DNA of 64,000 nucleotides, taken from positions 19,302,527 to 19,366,526 of the forward strand of contig OX485808.1 in the NCBI GenBank assembly GCA_950295325.1. The letters run 5' to 3'. This document shows, piece by piece, positions 44,378 to 56,917 of the stretch (position 1 is its first letter; each line of letters begins with the position of its first letter). The position numbers and the translations under genes are program-made. This DNA comes from Polytrichum commune. Lineage: Eukaryota > Streptophyta > Polytrichopsida > Polytrichales > Polytrichaceae. The notes beneath the pieces were generated by a model, which was given only the letters and a program-made list of their open reading frames with translations, was not told the origin of the DNA and did not search any database.

Positions 44378-45729
44378 AATCTCAAGAAATTTTATGAAAA
44401 TTTTCAACATATACCGAATGTGATAGATTATATGGAGAAATGATGGGCCAGTGAGAATGTACCTTGGAGAAGACTATGGCCACGATTTAGTCGTTTATTT
44501 GCCTATGGAGGTATGGATACTACAAATCACATCGAAAGACATTGAGAATGAATCAAATATACTTTACTTCAAGGAAAAGTTAATCGTGCGCTTAGGGATC
44601 TCATTGTTGCAATTGTAAGTAGCGTGGCGGATGAAAGTCGAATTGGTGGACCTACTATTCTTGATCATTTTCAAACTGTACAACTTATAAGTAAGTTATT
44701 TGTTTCGTTCAATTCGTGCATAATATTATAATTTTTTAAATTTTTGATAGACTCTCATGATACATATTATTTGTAATAATTTAGTTGTGTATTTTATATA
44801 TTATATGATTTATATGTAGGTGATTCAGGAAGGTTTTCAAGAAGAGGTAATACCAAGGAGCATCGTCGATGTTTAAAAGGAGGAAAACAAATATTGAAAG
44901 CTTACCAAGCGAATCCGGATGCAATATTGGAGGTGGTAGATGCGGATCATATGTTATTTCGGATTACAAGTGAGAGTTTTCCTAACACAAAGTATAGTGT
45001 TTCTTTGAACACTTATTTTTGTGATTGCCTATCATAAAAATCTACTTGCAAACACATATTAGAAGTACAATTGATTGTGAGAGAATATTTTTCTTATCCA
45101 CTAGCTAAAAAACTTCTTATGGGGCATGTGAAACGTATGAAGCATGTGGATCATTTAGATGATATTGTCAATTTAGAATCAATGTCCTCGATGGAAATTG
45201 ATACATTGGAATCGAATATTCCTGAAAATATCGTGGAAAAAAATAATTATATAAAGGGATTTTTGAATGCTTTGGATGACATTAAAAAATTAGTGGAAAA
45301 AAAATGATCTTGTGTTGAACATTATTGTGAAGAAAAAATGATACGCAAGACACATATTATGCGGACGTTTCTTGATTCTTTTTCATAGCCTATAACTTTC
45401 GAAAGACCTTTCACTATTGATATTCCCCGGCGTAGATTTATAGCCAGTATTCAAGAGAATGTGAGACGAACAAGGATGGGACATGGACAAAAACGAAAAA
45501 CATAGGAATATGAAGTAGGCAATGGTTCACGACCAACTCCAAGACGTCATGCACATGTATTGGTCTCTCATTCGAAGCATAGAAAAACTATATTTCCAAA
45601 GGTTTTGAGGGTATATTGTGACAAGTGTAAGGTGAACACAAGGTTGGAAGAAAGTGATGGTTATGTGGAGTGCAAGAATTGCGACAACCTTGTGAGTTTG
45701 GAATTACGGCCATCTTTTGAATAATCCGG

Positions 45730-46980
45730 TGATTAAGGTATATAGATCTCTTACCAAAGTTCTAGATTTATGAATGTCTTTTCGATAACCCATTGCATCT
45801 AATTTTTTTTTTCGAAGTCCTCAATAATTCATATATCTTATGAATAAACCATTGATTTTGTTGTTAATTGCTATTGATTTAATGTGTGAGCAATATGTAG
45901 TATATTTTATAAATAAAGTTTTAACAAAAACTTAGTTGTGTTGACAACAATGAAGTATATGGGATAGATTTCAATCTAGTTAGAAATATCTATACATTCA
46001 CGAGTGGTTCAAATTACAGTTAAACTAATATTATTTGATTACTTACATTTTGGTTTAGCTTATATTTTTTGTTGAGCACATATATATGCTTCATTCTTTA
46101 TATAATTTTTGTCTTACTCCAGGCCGGCGAACAATCTTCTAAGATATGTTATCTTTTGTTGCAGATATGTGCGACTTCATGAAGTTGGCAACCATCTTAT
46201 TTTGTTTGTTCATTTTCACAACTACAATGAGCAACAAGTGCTCATCTTTGATGTAGTAATTTATGATCTATATATTTGCAATTGTCCAACTTTTCATTTT
46301 CTCTTTCAAAATGGCTCTTGCTTAAACTCTTGTGATCTTTCTAAATATAGTTCATCTAAATACTTACTAAGGACGAGTAACTACATCTTTAATGATCCAC
46401 CATATAGGTGGAAGACTTCTGGGTTGATGATAATTGCATAATAAAATATCTATCATTTTAAGATTTTGTGTTATTAATGTTTTCAAGAAATTGGAGATTG
46501 AAACCAACTTAATCACCATTTATTTAGCATTTTTTGGTGGAATGTTAGAATCATACTTCAAACTCAATTGCCCATGCAACAATTTTTGGGTTGAGGAATG
46601 AGAAATAAAGTATTTATCCACCGTAAACAAACTTTACTCTTGAAGGAGTGACTTCAGGACATAAAGGGATTGAGCTTTGCATTCAAGACATCAATCATTA
46701 GAGGTTTAAAGGTCCCTATTTTTTTTGCATATCTATGTTGTATATGTTGAATTTATGTGGGTTTCAACATATTCTAAAACTGTCATACATATTGTCATTG
46801 TCTATTTGGGAAAATCATTGAACGTATGATTATGTGGGTGTGCTAGTTTCGAAATAATAATAATGTTGTGTTTCACAATAAATCGTAATACATATGTCAG
46901 GTGTACTTTGAAAAAAAAATATAAACTATGTGGTTTTGGTGAGTTGGTACTTATGAGGTCAAGGGTTCAGATAATATTGA
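45730..46980. other. AT-rich sequence between MULE copies, no supported gene
   Basis: A 110-codon frame at 46109-46441 has no recognisable domain. The rest is low-complexity AT-rich DNA. Confidence 0.45.
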
Positions 46981-46984
46981 AGGT

Positions 46985-47290
46985 GAAATTGTGAAATTCG
47001 TAAAAATTAAGATTTGTATGATTAAAAGAAACTTAAAGTTTGTTTTTTGTGGGTATGTAGGTCGGCTACCAACTCGTGCTTGTGAAAACATTAAATATGC
47101 TTCAATGAGTTCCAAAACTATTATTCAATGTAATGCACAATGTTATTGTGCATATATATATATGTATGGAGAATTTTTAATTACCACTTAGTGATGTTTT
47201 AATTTAGATTATGCAGGAAGATAATTTTTGAAAGATGAAGATATTTATCCATTAGATTTTGAGGAGGAACTTTTGAGCAATCATTTGAAT
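46985..47290 (+). pseudogene. Truncated second copy of the MULE 5' end
   Basis: Matches 40025-40180: GTAGGTCGGCTACCAACTCG versus GTAGGTTGTCTTCTAACATG, then ACATTAAATATGCTTCAATG, and a later ATTTATCCATTAGATTTTGA versus ATTTATCCATCAGATTTTGA (the YPSDFEE region). An insertion of about 100 bp separates the two matching blocks. Same orientation as the first copy. Confidence 0.75.
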
Positions 47291-47299
47291 AATCTACAG

Positions 47300-48480
47300 A
47301 AGCCTCTTGACCAAAGTTATTGTATTGTCACCATCTTTTGAGTTATCCAATGAAATGAAATTGATTTTAGAGTCTAGGAAACCAAAAGGCTTGCGGGACT
47401 AAAAGTACAACAAGGTGTTATCAAATTGTTGCCCATTATTTTAGTATCCATTATAAGTCACAATTCATGATAAGTGCATTCATACTAACCCCTAAACATT
47501 TTGAACCCAATTTGGGCGTCTCATACATGCAATATTTTGAGATTGTACAACATGATGTGAATTTTGTGCTAATTCCCTAGAGTGGGGTAGTGTGGTAGAC
47601 TTTGTGAGATAGAGGCTAATTTTAACTTGATGATCCAATTGAAATAAAGACTTGAGACTCTCTAATACAACCTTCTCAAATAGGGATTGAAACTTATCTC
47701 TTATAATGTTAATCCAATGAGTAATTTACAAAGGCCTCTTACCAAAGCTCTCAATTTATTTGCTTGATTAAATTTTTGTTAAGGTTATATCCATATATGT
47801 AACCATTGTTTCCAAGAAGCTTGTTTTTGGAGGAAAAGTACACAATTTCTCATTCATCAACCACAAAATTATTGCATGGGCAATTGAGATTTAAGTATCA
47901 TGCTAACCATTTTTTTTTTCATGAAATGTATGTTACATAGAAGGTGAGTGAGTTGGTTTCAACCTCCTATTTCTTAAAACAATTTATCGCACAATAGTTC
48001 AAAAAATGGAATTTTATTATGAAAGTATTTGAAATTTGTGATTGATGATATGAATCACTTCAACATCATGTGTTTATTGATCATCCATGGATCATACATT
48101 TGATACATAGAGAAATATATTTGGATGAACACTTATGCATGCCAATGGATAAGCTCAAATTTACATAATTGAATATCTTAGGTGTTATGTTGACTAAACA
48201 AACATATGTGTGTAATGTTAAATGCGATCACACTAGTAGATATACAACTCCAAATAATAAGTGAAACTAAATGCAAAATTTAGTGTAGTTACAAGTATTG
48301 TGGTTGAGTTTGAAAAATGACAGGTTGAATTTTCAAGACTTTAAGAAAGTTACTGATAAATTTAAAGGAATTTATATAATATGTCTCAAACTAATAAAGG
48401 AAAATCGAAGATGTTAAGTAACTTAATATGTAACCGGTTGGACTAGGAAACACTGGGATCTCCACCGGTTATGCCCAAAA
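47300..48480. repeat. Diverged repeat shared with 52300-52810; otherwise no gene
   Basis: AGTCTAGGAAACCAAAAGGC (about 47371) and GATAGAGGCTAATTTTAACT (about 47609) match AGTCCAAGAAGCCGAAAAGG (about 52397) and AATAGAGGCTAATGCCAATT (about 52496). The second copy lies in intron 2 of the kinase gene. No coding capacity is seen. Confidence 0.6.
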
Positions 48481-48484
48481 AATC

Positions 48485-48657
48485 TCCCCGGGCACTGTTA
48501 AGGGCAGGGCGTGGCGGGCAGGGCGGGGGCAGGGGGGCAGGGGCGTAGGTCCTCTTTTGAGGAGCCCCGTAGAGACGAGGAGAAGCCCCAAGCCTCACCT
48601 CCAGAAGTATTGCCATTTAGGCATCCATGTTCACTTGGGACCCCTGTGAACCGGCCC
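48485..48657. repeat. G-rich island and a possible Harbinger-type right end
   Basis: 48498-48545 is G-rich (GGGCAGGGCGTGGCGGG). 48645-48657 reads TGTGAACCGGCCCTTA, one base from the right end of the 29523-30492 element (TGTAAACCGGCCCTTA). No matching left end was found, so this is a remnant at most. Confidence 0.4.
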
Positions 48658-48659
48658 TT

Positions 48660-50560
48660 AGAGCGAGCGTACTGGGATTCAGTGTAGCCAAGGTTCTTGA
48701 ATTTGGGTGGTGTTGGAGTGGTCTGCGAAATGGCAACGGTTCTGGTAGGGTTACGGATCGGAGTGTATTGGCCCCCGAACTGATTTCGAGTTCCAGGTGC
48801 AACTATTCTGACTCTTCAATTATGTTTGCTTGGGATTTGTTTTCTGGATAAGCGCTTATGCTTCGCAAGGTGAAGGGGAGGGCAATCGCCTGGTCACTAT
48901 TGGTCCTGCTCGCTCGTGCTCTTTATCGCGTGGTAGTCGTGCTCTTCTTGTTGATCGCCTGTCAGTTCGGTGTGCGCTTCTCTCTCGTCGTGCTGGTATA
49001 AAATGGGCTGTCACCTATGGTATTTGTAGATAGTACCTAGAGCAGGTACGTATCGTTGATGCTTCGCGCCTAGGTAGAGCCCTATGGCACAAAGGATCTT
49101 CCATGTGGAGACAGTAAGTAGGTAAGTAAATGTCTTCAATAGCAGATCATGAACAGACTCGAGAGTCCCTGTATATTGTTGGACGCCTAAGTTAGTAATC
49201 AAGGTCATTGCAGATTGAGGATTTTTGCAAATGAATTTGGAGATTCAGGGTTCTAACTGGGCATCCATTGTGCGTAGCATATCAGATGAGCAGCAGACTG
49301 GATGTTGGAATATGGTGCGAGGAATGGAAGTACACCCGTACCAACTATGCCCTAAGGTATGTGCAGGCCCCATTGTGGAGCACTTCAAACTCCACAGACA
49401 ATGTTGACCGCTGGATCGAACATGGACTCTTGCCTCATCCGGTTAGCAGTTGCCAATCAATCAGATTTTGGATTTGAAGAATCGATGGAGGTTTCAGAAT
49501 CAGAATCGGGGTTGAGGTGCAAAAGACATAAGAGGTCGAAGTGAAGATTCTCTTTCTCTTCAGGTGATCACATAGGTCTCCTGATTGGGTTCAAAATTCA
49601 ACCTAGTTTGGTTTGCTGTCTACATTTTGAGCATAGTACAATCTCATAGTGACACAATGATGTCTTTTTGGTGTTCATTGTCAACTACGAACCTTGCCAT
49701 AGACCACTTCCACTGTTAGAATCTCGTGTAATTTCTTGCACACCTTGCAGCAAGGTGAAATTAGAACTCAAATTTCTGCATTGGCCAAGGAAACTACAAA
49801 ATGATTTGCTTCGTGTCATGTACAAATGTTCTTGCAGCATTGATTGTTGCTGGGGTACCGTAATTTTGTCGGGAATGTATGTTGCACAAGTGCACAGCTG
49901 ATTCCTTGAAGGCTAGGGGTGCACATTATTAGTGCCTATGCTGTGATTCGTTGTTGCAACCATGAGGTTGTGATGTAAGTTATAGTCAAGGTGGAGCAGC
50001 TTAGAATCGGTATACAGAAAGCATAGCCTGAAGCACTAATAGTTATTATTGGCCAATGTGGTCTGCAAGTCAGTATAACTGTTTACGCCTCACACAACCA
50101 CAGTGTGCTCTGAAAATGATTTTGTTTGTTTGTTTGTTTTGAAAATAAATAAATAAATAAATCATAATAAATTTTGATTCGTTAGTGTGAGCGCAGGGTT
50201 TCTGATAATGTTATCTTAGAAGAATACATCTTGTTGGTCTGCAATTCAAGGTTTATTAAATTTTCTCCTCTGAGTACTTGGACGTGAGTACTGTATGCAT
50301 GCATTAATCTTTAGATTCAATAGACAGCGTTGCCCTCCTCAAGTGGGATTCAGGAGGTTATAGTGGGAGCAACATAGTAGGGAGCAGTGGGGGCAGAGTG
50401 CTGCAGAGGGGACCCATCTCTCTCCCTTCCCTTAGTTTCTTGAGTAGATCGCTTACATCCCAAGTCCGATTTCACTTGAGTGGAGCCTGTCAATGCCGTG
50501 CAGATCGTCCTGTTTTTAAGGTTCTCGAAAGGAATCTTACAGGTAGATCCCACCTGTATG
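48660..50560. other. Region upstream of the kinase gene, possible exon relics
   Basis: Frames on the plus strand (48627-48851, 48830-49033, 49225-49544, 49668-49901, 50398-50718) are 60-106 codons, richer in GC than the surroundings, and some have splice-like ends (for example CAGGTACG at 49042). None shows a domain I can name; RCKRHKRSK at the end of one is a basic tail. They may be parts of a decayed gene or 5' untranslated exons of the kinase gene. Confidence 0.35.
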
Positions 50561-50665
50561 TATTTCTGATAGTAAAATATGTGCAGGTAGAAGGTGCGGT
50601 GGGTAGAGAGGGCATTTGTCCCAATAGTGCTTCCCAGCAATCGAAGATCCTAGAAATTGTTAATC

Positions 50666-53600
50666 ATGGAGCTGAGCCCCTCAAGGGAAAATTGGGAGGT
50701 TCAGATGTGCTTGAGTAATGCCAAAAGGGCTTGTACGAATGTGATGATGGAGGTTCTTCCATGCTGGAACGAACAACAGTGTCAGTATTTGAAGACAGAG
50801 CTCATGAAGGCCATGGACAACATTCCGGAACACATGCAGGTTGTCACAATTTTTACTATTTATAAAAACTCTTTGAAGTGAAAACATAAACCTAGGCGGT
50901 CTAGATGGTGACCCCTTAGGCTTTATGATTGATGCTTCTAATTAGTTCTAAGAATGACATTTGAGAGTGCAAATCTTTTCTAATTCAGACATAACTGATA
51001 TCAATTGATTCCTCTAGATACCCTCTTTTCAAGCCTGTTGCTCTTCTTTATGAAATAACAAAAGAAATCATCAACTCATTAACAGCTTTAGAATTAGTGA
51101 TTTGGCAAACAACTGCTCTAACCTAGGGGAGAGTTGCCCCCATGGCAGGTTCAGGTTGTTGCTGCGAAAGAGTTTGAGTGCGCTGTGTCAAGAGCTGACA
51201 ATCTCCTCAAACAGTGCAGTTACGAGAATTGGCTCCTCAAAGCTGTGGAGATGGGGGACAGTGGGGAGCATTTTGTGGAGGTGTTGCTGGACTTGCACTT
51301 GGCCACTGACTTGGTGCGGTGGGGCTCCCGGAAAATGGAACTCGAGGAGATGCTCAGTAGCTGGCAAAGATGGCTGGAAGCTTTTCAAGAGGAAGGGATA
51401 AATTTGCGTGTCTGCAGGGAGGATGATAAGAGGAGGTTGTTGGAAAGGGTGAACGAGGAAGTCAACAACTCCAACAAGCCAAAGGAAACCGAGAGGCTCC
51501 TTGCATGCCTTCTCCTGCACCGATACCGTCTAAACTTCTCATGGCACCCGCCCGAGCTCGAAACTTACGTCCGGAAATTCCAACTCAGCACACGGACGAA
51601 GAACGTTTCTTCGGATGGACCTATGGTGGTTGTCAAGTTCCCGTGGATGGGTAGGCAGTTTGCTCTAAAAATGCCGCTTCCTCGTGTTCAGCATGATAGT
51701 GATATGCTCAGCAACGAAGCCACCCTCCTTAAGAAATACGGCAATCCATACATTGTCGGATTTGTCGGCCACTGGGAGATTGTGGTGACACGGAATCATC
51801 GATGGGGCTTTCAGGAGTCGTCCTCCATTGTAAAGGTGGTGCCGCTTCTCTTGATGGAGAACATGCAAATTACTGTTAGAGAGCTCCTGGACAAGGTTCA
51901 AGGGAGGCGACACAATGACATGAATGAAAGAGGTAAGTAAACGTGATGAACTGGTTGCAATATTCCTTGTGTAAGGTGAGTTTTGTTGTTCTACCACTTT
52001 TGTTGGCCTTCCAAACTCAAATATATATTTGATGATTCTCAAATGTATGAGGAGTATGCAACAATTTCATTATTTAATGTTCGTATAAATTTCCTACACA
52101 ATGTTGAAGTACATGTACCACATTTAGGGCTAGACACCTGCCTCTTTTTGATTTGGGCTCCCACCACTATTACTGAGGTAAAGGAGGGGGTCAGAAAAAA
52201 CATGACCCCCATAGGTTTGTGGTTCAAAGTGGGTCTCTATAGACTAACTAGAACCTGTGGTTGGGAAAGGGAGCTCTAGGTTTATCTTCAGCGTGGTTTG
52301 ATAGCAATATATTTTTAAAATTATTGTTATTTAAAATTTTAAAATTATTTAATTTACTTTTAAAGATTTGTTTTGTCTGATTGAAATTGCCTTTAAAGTC
52401 CAAGAAGCCGAAAAGGCTAATGGGATTGAAAGTACATCATGATGGTTTTTAATCAACTAATTCTCTAGAGTGGTAGAGTGCGGCAACCTCTATGAAATAG
52501 AGGCTAATGCCAATTTGGTGGTTCAATTGAAAGAAAACAATTGTCAGCTTATTTTGAAAATAATAGACACAATTTTCTAGAATTACTTTCATTCACCTTA
52601 CGCTTTTGCTGGAATAAAGTAAACTATCACTCTACAAAAAATTATGTAGTGTTAATAATCCACGGTAAGGTACTACATAGAGGAAGGGTTCGCCGTCTAT
52701 TCCTAGTCGTCTTTAGTCATTGCAAAGAATATGGGTTAACATGAAATTGCAAGACTATGTACCAAGAACTTGGTCTATGTCCTTAATACATTTTTGAACC
52801 CCAATTCCACATAGAAGATGCACTTGTTGGAATTATGTCCAAATAAAGAAAGTTGGTACATGAAACAAAGTACTATGTCCAAGAATAACTTTGTGATTTG
52901 AAAATTTTGTGCAAAAGATATGAATGAATTTCACCAAGCATTTTCAAGAAGTGAGGAGGTTTGAAGAGAAAATGAACACATTTTTGGAGCTAAGAATTTT
53001 TTTTTGGAGTTGTGTTCAATTAAGAAATCCTAGACAATAAAACACAATACCACCTCCAACAAAACAAAAGTGCAATTTGAAGTTTTTATACAAAAGATAC
53101 CGACAAATACATAGAGGTGGACTACTGGGGCTTCATCTCTCAACTTTACATATCCACATGGATTGTGGACACCTCACGGAGAGGACTTATATATTAAAAA
53201 GCATTGGTAATGCAATGTGTAATGTGAACGCCTTATACCTATCCATTAGTTGTATGTGAATTGGCCGGAATTGTGAAAGAGTCATAGGAAAAGTGTCGGA
53301 ATTTTCAAAATTGTTATTTTAAAGCAATAATTTGATGAGGCCCAAGCCTAGGGCATTCTGGGAAATAAGAGCCCAACATTGAGGCATTTCTGGGAAGAAA
53401 ATAGTGACAAGACTTCTTAAGCAGGGGAAAGCCCTTCGGGTCAGAATTTATGAATATTTTGGGCCTGCCCCTCGGGATTCGCCTTCAGGCATGGCCTCAA
53501 TTTTCGTAAGTCCCTCCCCTAAGAGCTTTCCCGTATACTTACTGCATCAAGATAAGAGTGAGTGTTGCAGGGTTGCAACCTTTGCTTTCCTGTAGAGGAG

Positions 53601-54816
53601 TAAGAGCTACTGTAGTGGCAGACAGACTCTACCATGCTGAAGCTCGAACTTAAGTATAAAAGTTCAACAATTAAACATGATGATGGCAGATGTCGAGCTC
53701 ATACAGCTAATTAGAGGACGGAAAATGCGAGCTCTACCCTCTAACCTTCTCGGGCAGCTTAGCGATTGAGTATTGAATACTTTCTCTGAATTGAAGAGCT
53801 AACCATCATCTCTGAACTTGCTGTTTGAGAGCTAACCATCACAGCACTTGCTGGTAGTATCAAAGAATGCTGTCTGGTTGACCAATTAGAGTGTCGGAAG
53901 CTCTTCTCCACGTGGGCCTTAATAGGGTTTGACAATATTTTCCACGTGGATATAGATGGATGTGAATATGACCTGTGGCAAATTTCTTTAAAAAAAGAAA
54001 CGTTTTTTTATTGAACTAGACCTTACTGAAGCAAGGACAGAGCAGCACAATTTCTTTCTAGGATGTTTGCCTGTATGCTGCTCCTTGCCACCATGTTGCA
54101 CCTAATGAGATGAATTGACACCATGTGATTAATCAGATTTTCTTGCAATAAATTATTATTCCTCAGGTCTTTCTCCTACCGAGGTGATCAACCTAATGCT
54201 ACCAGTTGCAAGGGCATTGAACTACCTTCATGGTAAGGAAGTCGCTCACCGTGACTTGAAGCCTCGGAACATCATGTGCACACTCAAGTGCGACAATTTC
54301 AACGATCCTGAACTTCTCAACGAAGTAACGGTGAAGTTGATAGATTTTGGGGACGCTAAGGAATTAGGTGCCCATGGCAATATAATCAGAAAAGCTGGAA
54401 CAACTGGATACATGGCTCCTGAGGTGCACAATCTCACAGATGTTGCAGGTCACACTAATAGCAATGATGATATTGATCTCTTGAAGGCTGACATCTTCAG
54501 TTTTGGGATGGTCTTAGGAGAGGTCTTGACCAAGAGACCTCCTCTGGAAGCTTTGGGGAGCGGCAACCGGACTACCTTCTGGAATAAACTGAAGGGAGGG
54601 GAGAGACCCAACATTCCTGACCACTTTCCATTGGGTTTCATCACTCGAAGCTGTTGGGATGCAAATCCGAGACACCGGCCCCAAGCTGAGGACATCTGCA
54701 GGATGCTGTCCCATGCAAAACTCTTCCTTTCTGACAATGTATTTAGCCCAGATGAGCTGACAAAAGTTTTTTCCTTTGAGGATCATGATGGTGTAATCCG
54801 CAGAGCCTGCAATTAA
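50666..54816 (+). CDS. Plant protein kinase with helical (DUF1221-like) N-terminal region, three exons
   Basis: Exons 50666-50839, 51155-51932 and 54167-54816 join in frame to 533 residues; donors GTTGTC and GTAAGT, acceptors TTCAG and CTCAG. An alternative acceptor at 51148 adds two residues. Residues 1-170 are helical with a tryptophan-containing repeat-like pattern (LSNAKRACTNVMMEVLPCWN; DNLLKQCSYENWLLKAVEMG), resembling the DUF1221 region of plant kinases. The kinase domain has the lysine in RQFALKM (about 230), the helix C Glu in NEATLLKK, HRDLKPRN (Asp about 347), IDFGDAK (about 377), GYMAPEV and DIFSFGMVLGE. The usual glycine-rich loop is not evident; SSDGPMVVVKFPWMG stands in its place. 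A Ser/Thr or dual-specificity kinase is expected. Intron 2 (2.2 kb) holds repeat DNA. Confidence 0.85.
51933..54166 (+). other. Intron 2 of the kinase gene with repeat insertions
   Basis: Starts GTAAGTAAAC and ends TATTCCTCAG. 52300-52810 belongs to the repeat shared with 47330-47700. A 98-codon frame at 51983-52279 and others are not recognisable. Exon 3 begins in phase 1, matching exon 2. Confidence 0.7.
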
Positions 54817-54829
54817 GATGATAGGAGGT

Positions 54830-56100
54830 CCCCATTTGTGAGTGGAGTTTTTTGGGGGGACTAGGGGCGGAGTAAAAAACATTCTCATGTTGGTTGTCAA
54901 TTCACTTAACCATATGTGTTTGAAACCTTTTATGCCCACCTCTTTGTTACCAAGAAATCTACTAGGATAGTCACTCTTTTACCTTTTAAGGTAACTTCCG
55001 GATTAGTTTAGTATAAATCTTGTACTTCCCCTTGCTTCAGTGAACAGTCGAGTTCCGCGCAGTGAGTCCTGCTTTGGTTGTCTTCAAGCTCTGCCAAGGT
55101 TTCTTCAATATGAACCATGAACAGGAAGCGCCACTTGAAGGTGAACTTGAACTGACATTTAGTGAGTACGGAGAATGTCTCCCAAATAGGTTAGAATTGC
55201 AACATGTGGATACTCGAGAATGGAAGGCAACCAACAAAGTAGATTAGTCATTGCAACATGTAGCTATTGGAAAATGGAAGGTTGTTAATATGTGCATTAA
55301 TGTAAGAAAACAACATTTTTCGAGAGTATTTCTCCTTTGCACTATGGTATGTTGCCCTATTATAGAGAATTGCATCTTGAGCAAATTTTAGCATCTATGG
55401 ATTTACATGTTTCTTCAAGAAATCTTTATTGTAAATCAAGAAATTTAATCTAAATCTCCATTTCTTATTTCATATTTCTGGACATAATATGAATTCTTAA
55501 CGTGTTGTATTAGGTTGATGGACCTAGTGATACCTCATATTAGATTTCAAGTATCCTCAATCTTAGACAGTAACGGTTGTCATTGTCGTCTATAACTATA
55601 TGATATTTTACCTCTAAGTTTATCTTTACACACTTATCATACGATTTGGGACCATTGCCTAATGAGCTAATTACACACCATGTGTCTTGAATCTGACACC
55701 TTAGTAACCAATCATAGCAAAAGAATAGGAAGGAATTATCTTGTCCTTGAAAACATGCTTACCTTGTCATGATTGTGTTCTAATTTTTGGTACTTGCCTC
55801 TCCCATGTAAGTGCTTTGAAGTTTCCTTCATAGAGACGGGCTCCATTTAACTTTGGCACCTCCCCACCTTCATTAAGGAGGACGTTAAATACCCCCCCAC
55901 GAACTTATAGGGGGCACCTCTGACAGGTACAGGACTGCCCGCGAAGTGACGTCAGCAGTGTCCAGCCGTCCATCCACTCCACTCCATGTTCATCCACTCC
56001 ACGTCCGCGTTGAAGGCGTCCTCCAGACCTGCGTAGCTAGGATTTAGTACACGACATTGACATATACTAAGATCCTTATATATTTATACATACAATGTTA
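54830..56100. other. 3' flank of the kinase gene, no gene seen
   Basis: AT-rich. A 61-codon plus frame at 55062-55247 (NMNHEQEAPLEGELELTFSE) is acidic, without a known motif; it could be part of the kinase 3' untranslated region. 55880-55990 has CATCCACTCCACGT-type short repeats. Confidence 0.45.
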
Positions 56101-56149
56101 TATACACAATGTTACAAGTATAGGGTACTGTATATCCAGTTCTGCATTT

Positions 56150-56600
56150 GCTGTTCTGTATACCCAGATCTGTACACCCAGACCTAGTTCTGCATATGTA
56201 CATATATAGTACATGCTTTGTAGATCTGCAATGGAGTGTTCCTGTATATCTACCTATACAGAACATTCCCTTCAGATTTGCGATGGAGTCGTTCTGCATA
56301 TGTACCTATACAGAACATACTCTGCAGATCTGCAGAATGGACTCGTTCTCAATCTCTACCTATAGAAAACATGATCCGCAGATCTGTAAATGGACTCGTT
56401 CTCAATCTCTACCTATAGAGAACATGATCTGCAGATCTGTAAATGGATTCGTTCTCAATCTCTACCTATAGAGAACATGATCTGCAGATCTGTAAATGGA
56501 CTCGTTCTCAATATCTACCTATACAGAACATGCTCTGCAGATTTGTAAATGGATTCGTTATCAATATCTACCTATACAGAACATGCTCTACAAGTATGCG
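56150..56600. repeat. Tandem array, about eight units of 50-52 bp
   Basis: GCAGATCTGTAAATGGA occurs at 56379, 56431 and 56483 with a 52-bp period; more diverged units start at about 56224, 56274, 56326, 56535. Each also holds TCTACCTATA and AGAACATG. It lies directly upstream of the second MULE, a typical place for subterminal repeats. Confidence 0.92.
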
Positions 56601-56730
56601 AATGGAGTGATTTTTGGATCTAGGGTTTAAGGGTCTTGGAACGCAGAGCACACATTTCTTTGCATAGTGTGTGATGGTTTAGGGTTTCGTCATTTGTGCT
56701 CGCATTTTCAGATTGAGTTCTTTGCTATCC

Positions 56731-56902
56731 GTTTCCAGTTCTGCTGTTCGAAGTAGTTGGGTACTGCTCAAATTTTCTTCATCGCCTTCACCTTGCAAGG
56801 ACACATCCCCTCCCTCGTTTCCAGTTCTGCTGTTCGAAGTAGTTGGGTACTGCTCAAATTTTCTTCATCGCCTTCATCTTGCAAGGACACATCCCCTCCC
56901 TC
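56731..56902. repeat. 86-bp tandem duplication
   Basis: GTTTCCAGTTCTGCTGTTCG occurs at 56731 and 56817; the 86-bp units differ by one or two bases. Located just before the first ATG of the MULE reading frame, within its likely 5' untranslated region. Confidence 0.93.
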
Positions 56903-56917
56903 ATCACATTCGTATTC

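Larger units (their letters stand above)
40110..45723 (+). pseudogene. Mutator-like (MULE) transposase with SWIM finger, decayed and interrupted by a solo LTR
   Basis: The acidic N-terminus starts at ATG 40110 (MEEETEDLHDDYIYPSDFEE). Frames then change at about 40600, 41190, 41450-41526 and beyond. 41527-41844 holds GNSWALDSTFYTNQYGIPLY, the first catalytic Asp of MULE transposases, and about 41925 holds ILIDKHKTS, the second; TTNHIERH near 44520 holds the Glu. Stops break the frame (ENGEQI*, IMKA*, MEK*). After the LTR insertion the frame resumes LKKFYENFQHIPNVIDYMEK. A SWIM finger (CDCLS*KSTCKHIL) at about 45030 has TAA in it. The C-terminus has a CxxC..CxxC ribbon (CDKCKVNTR...CKNCDNL) near 45610-45690. 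Clearly inactive. Confidence 0.88.
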
